From: Hydractinia symbiolongicarpus
Lineage: Eukaryota; Cnidaria; Hydrozoa; Anthoathecata; Hydractiniidae
Reading direction: 5' to 3'
DNA length: 64,000 nt
NCBI RefSeq assembly: GCF_029227915.1
Contig: NC_079889.1
Location: 9,608,001 to 9,672,000 of the forward strand
In this document: positions 48,115-60,980 of the stretch, one piece after another
How the letters are laid out: each line of letters starts with the position of its first letter
Numbering within the stretch: the stretch's first letter is position 1
Position numbers and translations under genes: made by a program
Notes under the pieces: model-generated
Databases searched by the model: none
What the model was told of the DNA's origin: nothing
The model's input: the letters and a program-made list of their open reading frames with translations, nothing else

Positions 48115-49023
48115 ATGGCCATCACCATAATTACAGGTGCTGTACTTATTTCCCCTTGTGTTGGAATACTTTTACATGGAACTGCATTTTTTCTGTTATA
48201 GAAGAAGGATGCCAACATTTCCATGAATCAAAAGATAGTTTTGATGAATTTGAGCTTGGTAGAGATTTGTATATGTTGTTGCGGTCTTGTAAGAATGATT
48301 ATCGCCATTTAACAATCCTGGCCATAGCACATTTACGGTGTTATTCTATTCCTTTTCACTGGCATACCTGTTTACCATGTCCACACTCACTATAGATCGA
48401 TTTTTTTACAGGTTTACGTTAACACAAGATACGATTTGTATTGGTCGATGAGAAGAGCGAATGTTGTAATGACAATAATCTGGTCTATGACGTTCTTGAT
48501 TGGTATCTCACTTACCTTGTTGGTCAACCTGCAGAAAGATACGTATAAGGAAGTTCTAAGGGTTATTCAAGTATGGGTTAATCCTATATTATCCCTTATA
48601 TTTCTTGTTGTTGTAAAGTCTGTTTATACATATATTACATTAAAAATTATCCAGACCCGGCGTGGTCAAGCTAAAGTCACATTTACAGTCAACGAGTTGC
48701 AATCTCCTCGTGATTGCAACAAAACTAAACTACCGCGTGGAATACGGCTAAATGAAATGCTATTGCCTACCATTTTAATTTTGACTTATATCATTTTCAT
48801 TGTAATTCCCGTCTTTATCGTGTACCTGAGGAAAAGAAATGTTTTAACCGAGAAAGTTTGGTTTCAACAGGTGCTACCCTTTTTATTTTACGCTGGCTGT
48901 TCTTCAGATGCAATTATATGTATCTTACTTTCAACAAAATTTGGAAGATGAATAATAAATAGAACTAGAAGAAAAAGACAAGCAAATATCATTGTACAAA
49001 CCTCGAGAATTTCTACTGCGTGA
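48115..49023 (+). pseudogene. Class A seven-TM receptor pseudogene, cluster member 7
   Basis: The only plus-strand member and closest to receptor 8. It begins ATGGCC like its sister, but codon 29 (Trp) is TAG. After the ICL1/TM2 block (DANISMNQKIVLMNLSLVEI) a short deletion shifts the frame before NNPGHSTFTVLFYS. Around DRFFTG another shift precedes VYVNTRYDLYWSM. From 48436 to 48951 the frame is open through TM4-TM7 (SSDAIICILLSTKFGR) until TGA replaces the Trp of GRWII. The tail then matches to the aligned TGA at 49021. At least four disabling changes; not expressed as a full receptor. TM5-TM7 and ICL3 (RRGQAKVTFTVNELQS) remain very similar to receptor 8, so decay is recent. Confidence 0.9.
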
Positions 49024-49189
49024 AATTGATAATCCACAATGACATATGCAAATCGTAGAGATGTTAATAAGACTGGCAAGTATTCACGGAACTAAATTTC
49101 ATGAACCAAATACCAAAACAATAATTTTATATATTATATTGATAGCATGAAACTTAAGAATATAAATACTTTATTGGTAATCAATATAG

Positions 49190-49430
49190 AAAGAGTTGCG
49201 GAGAGGTTGCCAAGGCAAAGGCATTAAGCACGGCAAGGAAAGGGCAAAGGCAGGCAAGAAAACAGGTAGAGGAATCAGGAAGGCAGGGGTGGGTAAGGCA
49301 TGGTAGGCACAGGCATGGGAGGCACAGGCTAGGACATAGTAGGCAGGCACCAGAAAAGGCATAGGAAGGGTAGGCAAAGAAAGGCACGGTCAGTGCTGGC
49401 AAGGAAATGGAACGGCAAGGCAGGGGTGCA
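49190..49430. repeat. Degenerate GGCA/AGGC-rich low-complexity tract
   Basis: Purine-rich plus strand with irregular AAGGCA, AGGCAGG and GGGCAAAGGC repeats. The Pro/Ala/Leu-rich open frames on the minus strand are by-products. 49431-49980 is non-coding, with AACTCAAAGATT occurring twice (about 49458 and 49917). Confidence 0.75.
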
Positions 49431-49982
49431 TGACTTTAATAGAAAATATCCACCTTACAACTCAAAGATTGTGTATACTCAATATATCTAAGATAAGTAT
49501 CATATTAGTCCAGGAGTATAGAAAGTATTGAGGTGCAAATATTTCAAATTCAATATCTCAAAAAAAGTCTCAAATTTATCTCAGGTCAATATACAGTGAA
49601 TCATGTTAGCAGAATTATGTGCCATTACAAGTATTTAAACAATCGGTCATAACGCCATATGTTTTTTTGATAAATCTGAGATTAACTTGATTCCAATGAC
49701 AACAACATTAAAAAGTCAAGATATGGAAATAATCAGAGAAGTCCACGAGAAAGGCAAAAAAAATTTAAAAAACGCCTTTTTTAGTTTCTTGTGCCTACCA
49801 GGTATGTCAACACAAAACTTTTTACCATAAAGTGATAGATCTATTACAAAAAACAAAGCACTTTTGGGCTCTATAAATGAAAGTGATAAATGTATGCAAC
49901 CCCCCCCCCCCTCTACAACTCAAAGATTACCTATTATATGAAAGCCTGGTTGTTGTAGGTGCAAGATAATTATGTTTTTCCT

Positions 49983-50051
49983 AGCCCTGTCCAGGATTCG
50001 AACCTGGATTTCTCATTTGCATGAGTGTCATAGCCATTAGACCAGCAGGGC
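49983..50051 (-). tRNA. tRNA-like gene or tRNA pseudogene with shortened anticodon loop
   Basis: The minus strand has a GCCCTG.../...CAGGGC acceptor stem, a short D stem (GTC/GAC), and a perfect T arm with the GGTTCGAATCC B box. The anticodon arm is CTCAT/ATGAG closing only four bases (GCAA), so a normal seven-base loop is missing and the total is 69 nt. No CCA and no intron. Either a pseudogene, a tRNA-derived repeat head, or an unusual tRNA; the amino acid cannot be assigned. Confidence 0.6.
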
Positions 50052-50139
50052 ATAAATATATATATATATACAAAACTTTACAGGTGAACATTATATACAC
50101 TTAGGAATTTACAGCACACAGCCTAGTTAATTAACCTTT

Positions 50140-51560
50140 TGAGAAATGCTGGTTAAGCCACAAGTAACTGTGTTACCTGGCGTGAAACGCTTGGTGGAAC
50201 AGTTAATACAAATTGAAAACTGTACCACACATTCAGGTGGAGCGCCTTAGTACAGATGTGCAGTATATCGTAAATCGAGTGAAACACACAACATTTAAGG
50301 TGCTTCGGGTGTAATTATATTTATCCTTTAGCTTGAATAAAAACACAATTTACATATTGTGCCATGTCATAGCGAAAACAGTCAGCAAACCTTTTTTATT
50401 TTTCACAAAATGTTCCCGGTAAAACTTAAAATATATGTACTTTAATCTGTGGTGCGCCATTAGTATAGGTAAAAAAACCCTTTCAAAAAAACTTTAGCAC
50501 AACTTCTGTTAAATAGAAACACAGGTAATAGCTTGTCGTTAACACTAGGCTGAGTGATTAGTACAGATATACTGTGGCGCACATATACGTTTCGACATAA
50601 TATCCCTTTCCGAAAAATATCCTAACTTTGGTTCAAATAAACAGACAGTAAACACCCTGTTGTTATCCTACACAGCTAAAACAGTCATTCAGCAATTTTA
50701 TTTTGCAGAGAAGTTTTTGTAACATTTAAAAATAAAAACACAGTTTAAAACCTGTTATTACACTCCTAAAGCAAAAAAAATCCTGCAATGTTTATGGGAA
50801 AAGTTCTTGTGCAAGATCAAACATTAATCGTGAAATCGGATAGCCGTAATACATTTTTCCAAAAAACTTTACTGCAACTTCGGTTACCCTGCATGACAAT
50901 AAAAAATTCTTATTTCCAACTGAGAAGAAACTTTAAAATAATAGCAATTAATTAGACTATTGAGAAATTAAATAAGAAATACATGATTCAATACATGTTG
51001 ATGATTGCACGAGAACAGCTTGTCAGAATTTAAAAAGCCTCTTAACAGAAAACGTAGACGTTGATGTTAAAGTTAGAATTTAAAACGCCTGGGTAATAAC
51101 AAATGCAGATGTTGAAAAATTAAATAATAAAACAGGTATGTTGCACATCCATATAGGTTTAATACCATTTCAAACCAGACATAAGCAACATTCAATGTGG
51201 CACAGTTTACAAAACGTATAAATTGCGCCAGGTGTTATAGTTACTTGTGACTAAACCAGATTAGCTTAAACTTCTGTTAAATAGAAACACAGGTAACAGC
51301 TTGTTGTTAACACAGGGCTGAGTGATTTGTACAGCTATACTGTTTCGCACATACGTTTCGGCACAATACCTATTTCTAAAAAACTATCCTAACTTCAGTT
51401 CAAACAAACAGACAGTTAACAACCTGTTCTTATCCTACGCAGCTAAATCAATTTTATATACTTTGTGGAAAATTTTGTAACATTTAAAAATAAAAATACA
51501 GTTTATAACCTGTTTTCTCTAAGCAAAAAAACCCCCACAATATTTAATGGAAAAAGTTTC
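50140..51560 (+). repeat. Dispersed modular repeat, long plus-strand block
   Basis: Opens with CTGGTTAAGCCACAAGTAAC, like 34580, then modules with TTCAGGTGGAGCGCCTTAGT, GGCTGAGTGATTAGTACAG and CATATACGTTTCGACATAAT. The set beginning near 51270 (TTAAATAGAAACACAGGTAA) repeats the one near 50505. No coding capacity. Confidence 0.6.
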
Positions 51561-51599
51561 TGTTAAAGATTAAAAATTAAACACGGCACTATGATTGAG

Positions 51600-51830
51600 T
51601 GTATTATCTCACTCACTGTGTAGTATATGTAGAGCTATAGCTAGCTATAGCCAGAAAATCTATTTCTTTGTAGCTAGCTAGTTTTATACTAGCCATTATG
51701 ATATTGTTTGATCTTTTTTATGCTATTAGCTAGCTAGCTCTTCAATTCAAGTAGCTCTAGCTAGCTATTTAAGTTCTATTATTATTCCAGCTCAGTCAGT
51801 AGTTTTATGCTAGCTAGCCTTAGGTGTGAG
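51600..51830. repeat. TAGC-rich simple repeats
   Basis: Clusters of GCTAGCTAGC-type palindromic tetranucleotide repeats, as also at 30745-30775, 35355-35370 and 38250-38370. Confidence 0.6.
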
Positions 51831-53795
51831 TGAGAATAAGAAAGGGTTTATTACATACCCTTTCTTTCTTCGCTTTCTTGAACATAACAAGCCCTTCCGT
51901 CAGTTGCGATATGGCTTAGATTGAGTTTGAGGCGCTATGTGTCCGAGAAAATGTCATGTGATATTAGTAAAAGTGATTTATGTATCACGTGGCTAAAAAG
52001 TGTAGGCAGATTTAACCTAAACTGGAAACGGCACCATTTACGCTTGGTACCATATTTAAAAAACAACAAAAACTCCATCGCCGTGCTGAAAACATGTTGT
52101 CTCGCTCACTAGAAAAATGTACTTAAGAATGACCATATGAAATCGCTGGGAGACTGGGCCCCAAAACGGCCGAATTTTGGATATTTTTGATGTATAGGGT
52201 GACGAGGCGCGGAAATCGTATAGAAATCCTATATACTCTCCACCGTACTTCTTTTTCTTTTATATTTGGCTTATTTAATGAGGAAATGGGCTCCGCTACG
52301 CTCCGGGCGCTGACGCGCCCTCCGCTTCTCTCCGCAAAAATACTTTCATTGTATTAAAATATACAAAGCCTAATAACAAATAGTCTCATTAATTTTCAAA
52401 ATTCAAAGTTTCCAATTCCAATTATTCTACTAATTTGTGATTTTTCTACAATTGCAGTTGCAAAATCATTTAATACGTTATCGGTGTATGAATTTATCTT
52501 GCATTGCAAACCACGTAAGAATGGCATAACTGAATGAACCAAACAAAATATTTGGCCGCTGCAAGTGAACGGGCTTACTATGGTCGATGTCTCTCTTTGG
52601 GGATATTTGTGATGATAGTTCACATATTAAACTTTCAGTTTCCCTACTAGCACCCCCTCCTTATATGGATAAAGATAATTAACCTAAAGGTGCCGTGTTC
52701 AACTTCGATTACCCGTTGCTTGTATGTTTTTTCTTTCTCGTTGTTGACAAAATTTTGGTTCAGTGAGCGTTTTGCGAATGAGTTTAATACGTCTTACGTC
52801 TAAATGCAAGCTGCCCCCTTTGCCACGAACTATAACCAGTCTTGCTCCATTTAAATTATTTCGGGAAAAAAGATGAGATAACATTGGAATTTTGTTTGTA
52901 CCTGAACAGTCAAACACAGAAAATATTGATTCAAAGTTATACAATTCAATTCAAGAATGCAGCGTATGGGCAAAAAATTACCATCTTAAAAATTGAACAG
53001 TGGCATAAAAATGTTCATGATTTTGTATTAACAAAATTATTGAAAATCAAAAAGTCATTCACTAAAAGAGAACAATTTTTTGAAGACTAATTTGTTTAGG
53101 TTGTTCTATATTGCACAGGAGAGTAATGAAATGTTTTTGTTTAAAAGGCATTAATGAGGTCGATGGATTTTTGTTACTATTCAAAAATTGTCGGATGAAA
53201 TATTGTAATGTTTTTTGCCAATGCCTTGGTTTTACACATATGCATTAATAATATTGATTCTAGATAAGTTGAAAAATTGTAACTAAAGCCTATACTTTAT
53301 ATGCATGTGAATTTTCAATTCAACAGAGCAGTAATGGGGATACAAAGTACCGATAGCAAAAAAAATATTACAGCTGAAGTTTCTAAAATATAAAGGACAA
53401 AACGTTTTATGATGGTAGAACTGAACATACACAACATAAACCATTTTTTAAATCGGAACTAATTTTCAATAGTGACACAAATAATCACGCCATAAAAATC
53501 ATTACACCAAACCCAATTTAACAACACATTATATAGTGGCTACCTATTGACTCTACCTTACCACACCAATGTTCATTAATGCCAGCTGGCTTCACTAAGC
53601 TATACTAATAATTAAGGATCAATGCAAAACTTAATTGATTACAACAACGCCTACCCTAGTTTTCTTTTTAGTCAAAATAAAAATGTGTTTCCTGTTTACT
53701 TAAAGTCTGATATGTCTTAGTAAAAGCTAGCATTTTTTACTGGATTGAAAGTGCACTCTTTATATGCAGTAACAATCCAAATGAATACATGTAAT
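51831..53795. other. Non-coding, no gene recognised
   Basis: Mostly AT-rich. A short GC-rich patch lies at 52285-52337 (GGGCTCCGCTACGCTCCGGG and GCGCTGACGCGCC), unusual for the window. A 75-codon minus-strand frame at 52396-52623 has no recognised family. Confidence 0.4.
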
Positions 53796-53854
53796 CAGAC
53801 GCAGGATTTCAACTGGTTCAAGTTTCACATGAACAGATTTACCGCTGCGCTATG
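53796..53854 (-). ncRNA. Possible tRNA-derived repeat (SINE-like) relic
   Basis: The minus strand reads ATAGCGCAGCGGTAAA (A-box-like) and, about 35 bases on, AGTTGAAATCC (decayed B box). No acceptor stem can be paired convincingly. Confidence 0.22.
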
Positions 53855-53861
53855 TATTAAA

Positions 53862-56424
53862 AGTGAAGACCTTACAGAAAAAACTGAGCGAAGAATCAAA
53901 ACAATAGCACATGGCATTGCATTTGGCAACAAAATTGAAAAAAAACAAGGCTGTTTAGATGAAAATGAGAAACGGATGCTTACGAGGTGAATGTGCTGAC
54001 CAACCACATTAGTCGGCATGATACAGTCAAATGTGTGGGAGCACTTTAAACGAATGTGTTCAGGGGAGATTTGCTGACTTTTTGCGCAGCATAGCGAAGC
54101 CCATTTGCTCATTAAATAAGGCAAATATAAGGGAAAAGTAAGGTGAAGAGTATATAAGATTTTCCCACCTCATCCCCATTATACATTGGATCATTTCTTC
54201 CCAGCGATTTAATATGGTCACTTACTGATGCAGATAGAGTTTGTGTTTTATTTAAAATGGAGGTTGTGTACCTAGTATATCACTATTCTTGAAATGTTAT
54301 AAATCTCTTTCTTAGCCTCAGTTACACCTGAAGCCAGCTAGCCCAACATTAACAGCTTAGCTAGCATGAAAGTACGTTTTAAGTTCTCCAGGAATTCTCT
54401 TATTTTAGCTAGCATTATAGGATAGTTTTTTAAGGCAGATTTTCGAACTAGCTAGCTGCTGCAGATAGGGCACAGTGAGTGACATAATTTTGTTCCAATT
54501 AGGAATCTCCAACACACACCCTATGTTTGATAGTTACGTCCGTTCACAAAATATGTTAATTCTGCTAAATTTTAAACAAAATCAAGGAGCACAAAACAAA
54601 AGAACATACACTATACATATGTAATAACAAAAGACAATACTTCCTGTCGCCCTCAAGATTAATGTTTCTATAGAAATTGATGTGGTCACGTGTAACAACC
54701 CAAAAGGCCATTTTTTAAGATTGAATTTATATATACATATGTATTTTAAGATTTTTAGCCTGTGTTGGCAATTGCCCGAGAACCGCTCGTTAAAAAACAC
54801 CTTGTAGTAGAAAATGGAGATGTTGATAAGAAAACTTTTCAGGGTACCTGCTCTGCTAGCCCAAGTGTTTCGTGATATGCCTACAATACGGTTACAGCGG
54901 TGCCAAAATTTTGACTCAACCCCCCCTCTCTGTGTCATCATTCAAAAGTGTAAAATTATCTCACCCATTGTACAGAGTATGCGTAGGTAAAAAATCTGTC
55001 TCAAAATATCCATTTAATGCTAGTTTTATGCCAGATAACTACGTTAGTATTTTGCCAAATTTTGACTGATTTTAGACTATTCATCGAAGTGGCGCAAAAT
55101 TATCTTTTCCCTTGCAGAAGTTGCAACAAAGTTTTCCAAATATGTATTTTTCACATTTTTAACTAGCTATATTAACTAGCTACATTGCCTGAATTTCCCA
55201 TGCCATCATATGCTATTTAAGAATGGCTTGTTTTTCCTGAAAGATCAGTGCTGATTATAGGTGGCTAGAATTCTTTTACTAACATTGATTAAGCTTTAGC
55301 CTTAGCCTTATGACTTTAGCAATAACTCCTTTTTCAAATACAAATAAGATCGTGAACATGTTGATGTCAGGTAAAGGCAACTGTGCCATATAGGTATAAG
55401 AAGAATACGTACAAAGTGTAAAAAAGCATCAAACAGTGGAAGGGTAATCTGTAGCTGATGTAGCTTATTTTATGCTTAATTACATTTACATATATAATTT
55501 AAAAACGTCACATGTGCTAGTTCGAGAAATAACAATATCCAATATTAAATTATGTGCAATAACCTTCGACCATCAAGTGCTTAAAAGTTATGGAAGTACA
55601 TATTAGAATGTGGATGGAATTAATTGATCATAACGCAATATTTCGTAGTGTAACTGGTCTTAAAAAATCCATCCATTTAATCGCGATATTAGGTCACTCA
55701 ATTTTCAACCAGCCAGTATCAAAGATAATTCTATCGCATATTAAAAAATGAAGAGAAACTTTTGGGCACGAAATTGATGATCACTTATAGCTAATTTACA
55801 TAGTCATTTATATAGCTTTTTTACCTACTTGCTACTTGTGGCTTTCACAACAAAACAATAAATAAAAATATCTATATATTTCTGTTGCTAAGAAGCTGCA
55901 AGAAAAAAATAAGTTTAAGATAATATAGACCTTATATTTACCTCATAGACAAAAATTAAATTCCGGCTTATGCTTTTTGACTTTTCCTCTACTTTTCGGC
56001 AGCGAACGATACATCCCTAGTCAATGCAAAATGATAAAAAAAAGGGAAAAATACAAGGGAGAAGCGCATGTACAGCAGACCTTGCCCCTTATTAAAAATA
56101 GATTAATGGACTCTCCTTTATGCCCACGACAGCAGTAAAATACTTAACCAAACACACAGACTTTTGGATTCTATAAGATTATAATAATGTCCACCTCATA
56201 TAAAAGAAGAAGGGACAATAATTTCCCAACTAAGTTATCTTCACGAATTCAGCATTTACAGTTGCATAACATAGAAATTATTTAGTTTCATACTTCATAT
56301 ATGGAAAATACAGTTTCACCTTTTTCATGATATCGTGTGACTGAGATCTGTTTCTGGTAATTAAATTTGGTTAGTATTTTTTAACATTTCTACAAGCTGT
56401 ATATGATACTGTGGATTATTAAAT
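53862..56424. other. Non-coding spacer
   Basis: No gene recognised. 54770-54850 resembles 51005-51060 (GAGAAC..CT..T.A plus GATGTTGAT), part of the dispersed repeat material. TAGC repeats near 54350-54460. Confidence 0.4.
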
Positions 56425-57342
56425 TCATGCAGTTGAGATTCTCGTGGATTGTAAACTGATGTCTGCTTTTCTTTTTCTTCTACTTCTACTTATGATCCAT
56501 CTTCCCAGCTTCGTTGAAAGCAATATACATGTTATTGCATCTGAAGAACAGCCAACATAAAACAAGACAGTCAGCGCCCGTCGAAACCAAACTGTCTCGG
56601 TTATAATATTCCTTCTTTCCAGGTACACGATGAAGACGGGAATCATAATGAAAAGGATATAAGTCAAAATTAAAATGGTAGGCATTAGTATTTCATTTAG
56701 CCGTATTCCACGCGGTAGTTTAGTTTTGTTGCAATCACGCGAAGATTGCAACTCGTTGACTGTAAATGTGACTTTAGCTTGGCCACGCCGGGTCTTGATA
56801 ATTTTTAAAGAAATATATGCATAGACTGATATGACAACAAAGAGGAATAGTAGGGATAATAAAGGATTAATCCATAGTTGAGTAACTATTAAAATACGTT
56901 TAAGCATGACTTTTCTTTGGTAGACTAACAGTGAGAGTAAAGTGCCAAGGAAGACGGTAATCGTCCAGATAATTCCTATGAAAACTTTAGTTGTTCTAAT
57001 AGACCAATATAGATCGTATTTTATGTTTAGGTAAACTTGTAAAAATCGATCCATAGTAAGTGTGGCCATGATGAACAGGTATAGCACTAAAAAGGAATAG
57101 AATAGCACCACAAGCGTGCTATGCCCAGAATTGTTATAACCGACAGTGATGGAAGTAATTATTCTTGCAAAATCGCAACAGCATATACAAATCTCTACCA
57201 AACTCAAATTCATCAATACTATCTTTTGATTCATGGAAATATTAGCATGGTTTTTCCATAACAGAAAGAACGCTGTTCCGTGTAAGAGTATTGCAATACA
57301 AGGGAAAATAAGTACAACGACTGTAAATATGGTGACAGCCAT
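56425..57342 (-). CDS. Class A seven-TM receptor, cluster member 8
   Basis: Single-exon, 305 residues, intact. TM1 FPCIAILLHGTAFFLLW, ICL1 NHANISMNQK, Glu50 in LSLVE, DRF 98-100, VYLNIKYDLYW, Trp at TM4 start, TM5 WINPLLS, TM6 with a proline (IMIPVF), TM7 lacking the NP seen in most members, and D-A-I-T-C 268-272 in place of NPxxY. ICL3 has RRGQAKVTFTVNELQSS. The tail is strongly basic and ends STRISTA, distantly like SRISAK of the tandem trio. Its pseudogene sister lies at 48115 in the opposite orientation; homology extends about 80 bases upstream of the ATG, so the two arose by an inverted duplication. Ligand unknown. Confidence 0.87.
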   Translation of the reverse strand: MAVTIFTVVVLIFPCIAILLHGTAFFLLWKNHANISMNQKIVLMNLSLVEICICCCDFARIITSITVGYNNSGHSTLVVLFYSFLVLYLFIMATLTMDRFLQVYLNIKYDLYWSIRTTKVFIGIIWTITVFLGTLLSLLVYQRKVMLKRILIVTQLWINPLLSLLFLFVVISVYAYISLKIIKTRRGQAKVTFTVNELQSSRDCNKTKLPRGIRLNEILMPTILILTYILFIMIPVFIVYLERRNIITETVWFRRALTVLFYVGCSSDAITCILLSTKLGRWIISRSRRKRKADISLQSTRISTA

Positions 57343-60139
57343 ATTTCTGAAAATAATCTGATTCCTTCAACTTTGTGATGTTTCTGAAGCTTTAATTAAA
57401 AGGAAGTTGGATTTTATGAAGTTCGTTGATTGTACATCAAAAAGCGGCATCCATTGTTTCGCGTACAAGTTGATATTAATTAGTATAATCCTCTGTCTGT
57501 AATGTTAACGTGTTTGTGAATATGTTTTTAAATTTTGCCTTTAAAAAAACACGCCTTGTGGCTTCAACAAAAATTGCCTTATTCAATATATGTGTAAAAG
57601 TTTTGCAACAGCTCTTTCCTTTGTTAAACAAATTTTCCATTTTATTTAATTAGAATATTGCATTACGATCTCTGAAGTTCATTCTTTCTTGAAAAATTGC
57701 AGCTGGATTTGATAAATAAAACAATGAGAAATTATAGAAAAATCCTAATTTGTTTTTTACTGCTTTGAATTATTTAGCAAGCATTAAATTTCGTTGTGCC
57801 AATCCGGACTTATAAATTGATTTTATTAGTCTTAGAAGGATCTATTTTGGTTTTCATTGCCTCCGTTTATAAAAAATTTACAGCATTCTGATTGGTTTTG
57901 TTTGTAAACAAAAACGCTTTTTTATGGTTTCTTTCCTGTTTTTATAGAAATTTACAATTACTATTGAACTTTAAGTTTTTCCACACCTACTTTTATCAAG
58001 AAAAATATTTGTTTCCTATTGAAGAAGTTCCACTCGCATTTACAACATCCGAAAGTTTCATTTACAAGTGCCGTTATGTTTAATAAATTATCTTTTGTTT
58101 ATTTTTTTTAAAAACGAAAATAAAACAATGTAAAAAACTTGTTTAAACATTTTTCTTTCTGCAAATATATTTGCATTGGTTCTGAATATTTTGAAAGTAT
58201 TTAGCCCTATACAGTTGTTGTTTCAATGAGATCCATCTTTTGGCATTCTCTGCTATTTAACATAATATTTGTTTAAAAAAGCAAATATCTGTAACCTTGC
58301 ATTTGGTAAGACACTTGTACTATTTGCTTGTCATGCAATTTAGCTTAATTTTCAGACTAACCAAAGCATACATATTACAGACTTTTGTTGTTTTGTGGCA
58401 GCTTGCAGTATTATGCACTTATGAACGCATCTTTAAACAGATCTACGACCACTTTACCTGATCAAAGTTTCGTCAATCGTAAGATATATTTAAAGGAACA
58501 GCAAAAATTAGGTTTTTTCTTCTTTTTAAATTTTGTGCTTTTAAGGGGAGTCACTGTGAGTATATGAAAATAAATCGATTATTTAATAATCGATTATTTA
58601 CAAAGCTATGGATGGAGAGTACATCTGGCGTAAAGGGAAATGCTTGATCTAAAAACGGTCGCATTTAGTTGTAGGATAAATATAACTCAGATGCTTAATT
58701 TGTTTATTTTCTAATTTCATTTTAGAGAATCGTTCCAGCTGTGCTAGCTTAGCAGTTCTTTCCTCACTAGATAATCAAATTAGCAATAATAGGAACCTTC
58801 GAAATAACGTCCCAAGTCTTCAGTAAAAAATCTTATTTTTTCGGTTATATGAGAAGAATTTTAAAAGTCATTTTGAATGCACTGATATTTCCTTCCCTGA
58901 GTGTATCTTAGGTTGCTGTTTGGTAATGTATTGGTTTGCTGCTAGCTAGAGACTTTTGTTTCCACAAATAAATCTGTGTTGTATTAAATAAAGTGTATTA
59001 TAAAACAGACGTCTAAATCTTTAAATTTTTGCGAATCTCCTTTAAAGTTAAGAAATATTCAGGCTGAATCTATGACGTAGTTTTTTAAAAAAACACTATG
59101 TATCACATATAGTTAAATATAGAAGTATTTGGACCGTTAAAAAGTAGATAGCTACATTTTTATGTTCTATATATTCGTCTGTTGTGGTTGGTTTACATCT
59201 GCGTTTTTATGCTTGCTCAAAAACACAGAAAATACTGGACAACAATGCGTAAAATACTTATACTCCAACAGACACTAACTCGTCCCCAGGGCATCTTGTA
59301 TCTTTTCTGAGCCTGGGACGGCGATACGAACATGGCCCTGGAGGAGGCCTCCTCACGTGACCCTCCAATACACAGTTTTTTGGTGTGTAATATTTAATGA
59401 GATTTGTCTCAATGAACCAGAGTTTTATTTGTAACCTTGCAGAGCTCGGTGAGCTCAGCGTTTTACGTCACAGATATATGCGGCGAGTTTGTTTTCATTC
59501 CTCTTTATACGCAGCAGAAAAACTGTTTGCATATTGCCCTTGATTGTTTTTCAAATATATAAATATCAATCATGTTATTTAGGCTACTGTTTATTTAAAA
59601 TTTAAGCGATTCAGTTATGTGTATCTTATTGAATTGATTAGCAAGTACTGGATTGTAGACCATGTAGCTAGAGGAAACTTTGAAATTGCAAATGATAATA
59701 ACAAACCTGACTATTAACACTTTGCTGATTCTCTAAAGTGCAAAAATGCCTACAGAAACTTCAAATAGTCATGTGACTCTAGGTGTCTGGCTGAAGGTAG
59801 CTAGGCAAAAATTTAACTTCATATTAGCATTTTTTATTCATTTTGGCTGAACTTTAGAATTCTTATTTACTGTAAGGATCTCACATCTGTGTCTGCATTA
59901 CTGCTTTTATATAATGACTAAGATTTTGCTGTACGAATCTTTTTATTATTTTTTTGCACAAAGTTTATTTAAACAATAATTAACTGAAACTGAATTCGTA
60001 TATGGTGGACTCACTGCTTGTAGTTATATCGGATGAAAAAGGCTTCAAAAAAGTATTTACTTTAAAAGTCTTTATTGCTTTTACATTTTGTGGCGTTAAC
60101 ATTTCCAAAAACCCACCCATTACTGATAAATTCTCCTTG
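57343..60139. other. Non-coding spacer
   Basis: Apart from the upstream flank shared with 48035-48114, no gene is recognised. A palindrome ATCGATTATTTAATAATCGAT-like stretch lies at 58573-58597. A GC-rich inverted repeat CGTCCCCAGGGC...GCCTGGGACG lies at 59280-59325, probably a small repeat remnant. Confidence 0.4.
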
Positions 60140-60931
60140 TCTTCCTAGTATATCATTTACTCCAGAAACCGAAATCGATAACAAACTAGTCTTTCTGGAT
60201 GTATGCGTAACACGTAACAATAGTAATAAATTCATCACCTCAGTTTATAGGAAGCCCACTTTCAGTGGCATTTATACTCATTTCGATAGTTTTATTCCTG
60301 ACACTTATAAAACTGGTCCGTTTTTTACAGCAAAGTTTTGAGACTTACGGATATTTTTCTGCGTAACGGTTATCCTGAGAACTTCTTGGAAAACGTCCTT
60401 AGACAATTTTATAATATCTTGCATCGTGAATAATCTCTGGTTCCTACAGTCGAAAAGAAGAAGCTTCTACTTGTACTTCTAAGCACTAGGCTACAGAATT
60501 TCATTAAAAGTAATCTTAATGGTTGTACCTTTTCTGTTATTTTTAGAACATACACTGGCCTCTCCAACTTTTTTCGGTATAAAGATCAAATGCCGAAATA
60601 ATAGATGTCTGGTGTCATATATAAATTTAAGTTTAGTGGCTGCAGTGCCACGTATATAGGTGAGACATCGAGACATCTCAAAGTTAGAATAGGCGAGCAC
60701 CTTGGTGTTACACAATTAACAAGTAAGAAATCGTTGTCAACGCAACAATCTGCTGTTAAAGACCATCTAAAACAATGCAACAACAACGTTCCGTCTCTTG
60801 ACAATTTCTGCATTCTTGCACATGGGAATAACCGTTTCTCACTCAAAATCAAAGAGAGCATTTTCATCTTGCGTGATAATCCCGTACTTAATAATAACAT
60901 CAGGTCAGCGCCTTTGTATTTATTTAATTAG
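60140..60931 (+). pseudogene. Penelope-like retroelement relic (RT C-terminus plus GIY-YIG endonuclease)
   Basis: Blocks in order: NKLVFLDVCVTRN...SVYRKPTFSGIYTHFDSF (C-terminal reverse-transcriptase region), LTDIFLRNGYPENFLENVLR, VPTVEKKKLLLVL, RTYTGLSNFFRYKDQMPK, then GVIYKFKFSGCSATYIGETSR with HLKVRIGEHLG and IKESIFILRDNPVLNNNIRS, the GIY-YIG nuclease module. This order is characteristic of Penelope-like elements. Frameshifts or stops occur after KTGPFFTAKF, after NILHRE and before MSGVIYK. The palm/finger part of the RT is absent, so it is 5' truncated. The nuclease segment (60605-60931) is still open. Not related to the receptors. Confidence 0.78.
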
Positions 60932-60980
60932 GCGTAATTTTCCATTGTTTACGTTTTAATACGTTTTGTAATAATATATA

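Noticed and set aside
49171-49402. Pro/Ala/Leu/Cys-rich minus-strand frames
   Set aside because: By-products of the GGCA-rich low-complexity tract; two frames look equally 'coding'.
53745-54124. Overlapping 81- and 99-codon frames on opposite strands
   Set aside because: No family features; they overlap a probable tRNA-derived relic.
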